A stretch of DNA of 64,000 nt, taken from positions 56,121,530-56,185,529 of the forward strand of contig CM055279.1 of NCBI GenBank assembly GCA_029237695.1, written 5' to 3'. The notes beneath the pieces are model-generated. The model was not told where the DNA came from. It saw only the letters and a program-made list of their open reading frames with translations, and did not search any database. Position 1 is the stretch's first letter; each line of letters starts with the position of its first letter. This document shows, piece by piece, positions 59,483 through 64,000 of this stretch. The DNA comes from Conchocele bisecta (lineage: Eukaryota > Mollusca > Bivalvia > Lucinida > Thyasiridae). The position numbers were made by a program, and so were the translations under genes.

Positions 59483-59930
59483 ATTCGGTCAAAAATAAAA
59501 TTTGACCCCACGGGCCACGCCCATTTTTGACCCTGGGGACACCATTTTAACAACTTTGAAAGAGCATTGTACATCGATCATTCCTACCAAGTTTTGTCGA
59601 AATCCGGTTAGCGGTTATTGAGAAGAAGAATTTGTGCTATTTTTAGACGGCGGCCATCTTGGATTACGCAATGACGTCATTTTAACAATTTTGTAATCCC
59701 CCTACCTAAGGACCATGACCATGAAGTTTGGTGACTATAGGCCCAATGGTTACCGAGGAGAAGACGTTTGAAAATGTTCACGGACAACGACGGACGACGG
59801 ACACATTGCGGTAACAATAGCTCACATGAGCTTCGCTCAGGTGAGCTAAAAATCCAGAAGTTGTACCAGCGTCACAAAATGTCTGCGCCGCATTTGGATA
59901 TCGTCGGTCATCTTCCACCTATCTAAAATT

Positions 59931-60756
59931 AACTAGATTGGTCAGTAAGCGAGGCTTACGGCATACCCCCCGCATGGGCCCAGGTACCACTAAATATGTA
60001 AAACTTTGCAAGTGTGTGGGCTTGTGACCTTGACTCTGGGCTTAGCGGGGGCGGCACGAACGTGAATTTGTCACACGGTGGTCGAGGTCCATTGGAGCAA
60101 TGCGAGTGTGAAATGTGAAGCAGATCCGAGCAAGGAAGTAGAAGTTATAACCGATTTCTCTGATGTTAAGTGTTGTAAAGAGACTAAGTATGTGACCTTG
60201 AGATCAACGGCGATATGTCACAGCATGATAGTGGAGCCTTAGAGGAATGCAAGCATGAAATATTAAGAATCTGCAATGAAGGAAATAGAAGTTATACCAT
60301 ATTTCTCTGATGTTAACAGACTAAGTATTGGACCTAGTCCTTGGCGAAATCAGCGATGGTTACGGTTCCGGATGCGGGGGGTTGGACGGTCGTGGATTTG
60401 GCACAGCATGGTAGTAGAGCCTTACAGGAATGCATGTGTGAAATATTAAGCATTTTAGATGAAGGAAATAGAAGTTATAACAATATTTCTCTGATGTTAA
60501 GTTTTGTAAAGAGACAAGTATTTGACCTTTACCATGGGATCAGCGGGGGTTGGACGGTCGTGGATTTGGTACAGCATGGTAGTAGAGCCTTACAGGAATG
60601 CATGTGTGAAATATTAAGCATTTTAGATGAAGGAAATAGAAGTTATAACAATATTTCTCTGATGTTCAGTTTACGGACACACGGACGCACGGACGCACGG
60701 ACAATGTTGCGGGGGGTATAAAAACCCAACACAGGGTTCATACTATTCTGTGGCTT
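59931..60756 (+). mobile_element. P6 pearl-like element, copy a
   Basis: Starts AACTAGATTGGTCAG with a GTAAGC-GAG-GCTTAC hairpin and ATACCCCCC. About four cores of 165-180 bp ('gtgaccttgactctgggctt', 'gaaatagaagttataac', 'tctgatgttaa'), an ACGGACGC tract (60672-60700) and 'cggggggtataaaaaccca', mirroring the 5' ATACCCCCC. Two 60.4-60.66 kb cores are nearly identical over 180 bp. Confidence 0.65.
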
Positions 60757-60806
60757 TAAACAAGAGGGCCATGATGGCCCTATATCGCTCACCTGTGCAA
60801 TGTCAC
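60757..60806 (+). mobile_element. P1 5' end fragment
   Basis: AACAAGAGGGCCATGATGGC and CGCTCACCTGTGCAATGTCA (the 39.4-kb variant), cut after 50 bp by the P9 insertion. Confidence 0.65.
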
Positions 60807-61230
60807 AACAAGAATTCCGCGGAATCAAGTCTCGCCTTGTCCCGCCTTGACCTCGAGCTTGGGCCCGAAAGCAATTTTCACTGGCCCGAACATATTATAC
60901 AATTATTGACTAGTGAGCCATAGAATATCAGATTATATTCTATGGCTCACTAGTCAATAATTGCTTTATTATATGATAATAGTCTGTATATAGCACTTAC
61001 GACCTTATGCTACTAGACAAAAATTAAAAAAGAATTCGAAAAAAAAATGGAAAACAAAATTTAAAAAAAAGGTTTAAAAAAATTAAAAAAAGTAATGCTC
61101 GCTACTGGAGCCCAGAATTGTATTTAATAGTCCTACATTTATCTACATATCATATCTGCACAGGTCCACATATTGCCACAATATTGTCAACACAGTTTAC
61201 GGAAATGTAATATAATAATTTACCTGTATA
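60807..61230 (+). mobile_element. P9 pearl-like element, copy b
   Basis: AACAAGAATTCCGCGGAATC start and the long hairpin at 60899-60964, then one unit ('tatatagcacttacgacctt', A-rich tract, 'ggtccacatattgccacaat'). Close to copy a but with one unit fewer. Confidence 0.6.
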
Positions 61231-62218
61231 AACTAGATTGGTCAGTAAGCGAGGCTTACGGAATACCCCCCCCCCCCCCGCGTGGGCCCAGGTACCCCTA
61301 AAATATGTACAAATTTACAAGTGTGTGGGCTTATGACCTTGACTCTGGGCTTAGCGGGAGCGGCATGAATGTGAATTTGAAACAGGGTGGTAGAGGTCCA
61401 TTGGAGCAATGCGTGTGTGAAATGTGAAGCAGATCCGAGCAAGGAAATAGAAATTATAACCGATTTCTCTAATGTTAAGATTTGTAAAGAGACTAAGTAT
61501 GTTACCTTGACCTCAAGATCAGCGGGGATTTGTCACAGCATGATAGTAGAGCCTTAGAGGAATGCATGCCTGAAATATTAAGAATTTTCGATGAAAGAAA
61601 TAGAAGTTATAACATATTTCTCTGATGTTAAGTTTTGTAAATAGACTAAGTATGTGATTATGACCTTGGGATCAGCGGGGGTTGGACGGTCATAGAATTG
61701 TCACAGCATGATAGTACAACCATAGAGGAATGCACAAGCGAAATATTAAAAATTTTCAATTAAGAAAATAGAAGTTATAATTTATTTCTCTGATGTTAAG
61801 TTTTGTACAGAGACCAAGTATTTGACCTTGATCTTGGTATCAGCGGGGTTTGGAGGGTCGTGGATTTGGCACAGCATGGTAGTAGAGCCTTATAGGAATG
61901 CATGTGTGAAATATTAAGCATTTTAGATGAAGGAAATAGAAGTTATAACTTATTAATTCTCTGATGTTAAGTTTTGTAGAGACTAAGTATTTGACCTTGA
62001 TCTTGGTATCAGCCGGGGTTGGACGGTCGTGGATTTGGCACAGCATGGTAGTAGAGCCTTACAGGAATGCATGTGTGAAATATTAAGCATTTTAGATGAA
62101 TGAAATAGAAGTTATCACATATTTCTGTGATGTTCAGTTTTGTAAAGAGACTAAGTATTTGACCTTGACCTTGGGATCAGTGGGGGTTGGACGGTCGTGG
62201 ATTTGGCACAGCATGGTA
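61231..62218 (+). mobile_element. P6 element, copy b, 3'-truncated
   Basis: Same start as copy a, with a C run of about 13 at 61267-61279 and six cores of 165-180 bp. It stops in mid-core at 'ggcacagcatggta' (62217), where a P1/P2 core fragment begins; the 3' end is lost. Confidence 0.65.
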
Positions 62219-62325
62219 ATCTGAAATATCGTTAACTATCGATCATTCATGTCAAGCTTCGTCGAAATCGGCAGCGACCATTCAACAGCGGCCATCTTTG
62301 ATTTCGCGATGACCACCATTTAAAC
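62219..62325 (+). mobile_element. P1/P2 core fragment
   Basis: 'atctgaaatatcgttaactatcgatcattc' and 'gcggccatctttgatttcgc' match cores at 41.1 and 41.6 kb. It is interrupted by P5 after 'accaccattta'. Confidence 0.6.
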
Positions 62326-64000
62326 AACAAGAGTTGTCAGAGGAAAACGAAGCGCGCCCGGTGGCAGCAAAGGAACCGAGGGCACATTTGAAAACACAAC
62401 GTGCTGGATAAGGGAAAGAAAATTTATGAGCCATTTACCAGAGCGTGTTAAGGTTTCGAGCGTACAAAGTATTTGACCTTGACCCTGGGAGCAATGCGTG
62501 TGTGAAATATGAAGCAAATCCAAGCAAGGAAACAGAAAATATAGGCCATTTACCCGAGTGTTAAGGTTTCGGGATGCACAAAGCATGTGACCTTGACCCT
62601 GGGCTTAGAAGGGGCGGAACGGACGTGGATTTGCCACAGCGCAGTAGAGGACCGTTTGAGCAATGTGTATGTGAAATATGAAGCAATCCAAGCAAGGAAA
62701 CAGAAAAGACAATATAGGCCATTTACCCAAGCGCTAAGGTTTCGGGATGCACAAAGTATGTGACCTTGACCCTGGGCTTAGAAGGGGTGGCACGGACGTG
62801 GATTTGCCACAGCGCAGTAGAGGACCATTGGAGCAATGCGTGTGTGAAATATGAAGCAAATCCAAGCAAGGAAACAGAAAATATAGGCCATTGAGTGTCC
62901 GAGCGTTAAGGTTTCGAGATGCACAAAGTATGTGACCTTGACCCTGGGCTTAGAAGGGGTGGCACGGACGTGGATTTTCAACATCGCAGTAGAGGACCCT
63001 TGGAGCAATGCGTGTGTGAAATATGAAGCAAATCCAAGCAAGGAAACAGAAAATATAGGCCATTATTTACCCGAGCGACTGAGCGTTAAGGTTTCGAAAT
63101 GCACAAAGTATGTGACCTTGTCCGTGGGCTTAGAAGGGGCGGCACAGACGTGGATTTGCAACAGCGCAGTAGAGGACCATTGGAGCAATGCGTGTGTGAA
63201 ATATGAAGCAAATCCAAGCAAGGAAACAGAAAATATAGGCCATTTACCCAAGCGTTAAGGTTTCGGGATGCACAAAGTATGTGACCTTGACCCTGGGCTT
63301 AGAAGGGGCGGCACAGATGTGGATTTGCAACATCGCAGTAGAGGACCCTTGGAGCAATGCGTGTGTGAAATATGAAGCAAATCCAAGCAGGGAAACAGAA
63401 AATATAGGCCATTATTTACCCGAGCATTAAGGTTTCGGGATGCACAAAGTATGTGACCTTGACCCTGGGCTTAGAAGGGGCGGCACAGACATGGATTTGC
63501 AACATCGCAGTAGAGGACCCTTGGAGCAATGCGTGTGTGAAATATGAAGCAAATCCAAGCAAGGAAACAGAAAATATAGGCCATTTACTCGAGTGTTAAG
63601 GTTTCGGGATGCACAAAGTATGTGACCTTGACCCTGGGCTTAGAAGGGGCGGCACAGACGTGGATTTGCAACATCGCAGTAGAGGACTGGAGGCCCTGAA
63701 ATATGAAGCAAATCCAAGCAAGAAACTATTATGACGACGAACGTCGACCGACGGACGGAACGTTCTACAGTAAACTAAACATTATGTTTGACGGACGGAC
63801 GGACGTTCTTACAGTACTATACTTATGTGGCTTATCACATGTTAAATATTAGCCACATAAAACGATTTTTAGCCACATAAAAGGATTTTTTAGGTGGCTA
63901 ATTGTAACCAAGTCCATAACCCTGTGGGGCTAGCCACATAAGTACCCTAATGTGTGCCCGGAAAGACGGACAGACAGACGGACGCCTACGACGCCGAGGG
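62326..64000 (+). mobile_element. P5 element, copy b, runs off the window end
   Basis: AACAAGAGTTGTCAGAGGAA and GAAGCGCGCCC start; about seven cores of 160-180 bp ('tgaccttgaccctgggctta', 'gaaatatgaagcaaatccaa'). A GACGGACGG tract at 63750-63805 is followed by an insert with inverted 'tagccacataa' words (63828-63945), then 'agtaccctaatgtgtgcccg' and the start of the final microsatellite as in copy a. The 3' hairpin lies beyond the window. Confidence 0.75.

Larger units (their letters stand above)
49706..59850 (+). mobile_element. P1 element, copy d, interrupted by a 9-kb transposon
   Basis: The left part 49706-50428 (AACAAGATGGCCATGATGGC start, cores) and the right part 59483-59850 (core remainder, GACGACGG tract, terminal hairpin at 59818-59847) join precisely when the 50429-59482 element and one ATT are removed. 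This restores the consensus 'accatattcggtcaaaaata' seen in copies b, c and elsewhere. Confidence 0.88.

Overview
The window is eukaryotic and almost entirely repetitive. The dense families of short tandem 'core' repeats followed by ACGG-type microsatellites resemble the bivalve 'pearl' elements, and a SINE-like tail of TTTGTTTGTTT plus GTTTAACGGCC is also familiar from bivalves, so a marine bivalve mollusc is the likeliest source (inference). I find no intact host gene and no tRNA or rRNA gene. Every recognisable protein remnant belongs to a transposable element.

About two thirds of the sequence is at least eleven families (called P1 to P11 here) of non-autonomous elements built to one plan: a start close to AACAAGA, a subterminal palindromic word, tandem cores of about 130-460 bp, a GGAC/ACGACGG microsatellite, and a 3' hairpin ending in GCTAAAAA or GCGACAA. 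This is the plan of pearl / Helentron-associated elements. They are nested in one another and in older DNA transposons.

Layout: 1.6-6.2 kb P1 and P7; 7.3-14.9 kb a decayed hAT element with a transposase pseudogene, split by a mariner-like element that itself holds a P1 and a P4; 15.6 kb a hAT MITE; 17.3 kb a 30-bp minisatellite; 19.2-23.2 kb P8/P9; 23.2-26.6 kb P10, a SINE-like repeat, P11 and P1; 26.6-30.3 kb an inverted partial copy of the 34.5-35.1 kb block carrying a P2 insertion and a 976-bp hAT MITE, both absent from the other copy; 30.3-33.2 kb a TTAA-flanked MITE split by two insertions; 33.3-34.4 kb a transposase-like pseudogene; 36.0-38.7 kb a 77-bp satellite-like array with an 838-bp duplication; 38.7-47.8 kb P11, P1, P4 and P3; 49.7-59.9 kb a P1 element interrupted by a 9-kb DNA transposon; 59.9-64 kb P6, P9 and P5.

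The most notable object is the 9,054-bp element at 50,429-59,482. It has inverted termini of about 0.8 kb and a 3-bp ATT target duplication that can be read off intact P1 copies. On the minus strand it carries two decayed copies of a large protein with an XPG/PIN-like nuclease motif set and a cysteine-rich C-terminus. It best fits the Academ superfamily (inference). A second window-wide pattern is that most core families, though otherwise unalike, carry AGGTCA half-sites arranged as TCAAGGTCA, the extended nuclear-receptor half-site.
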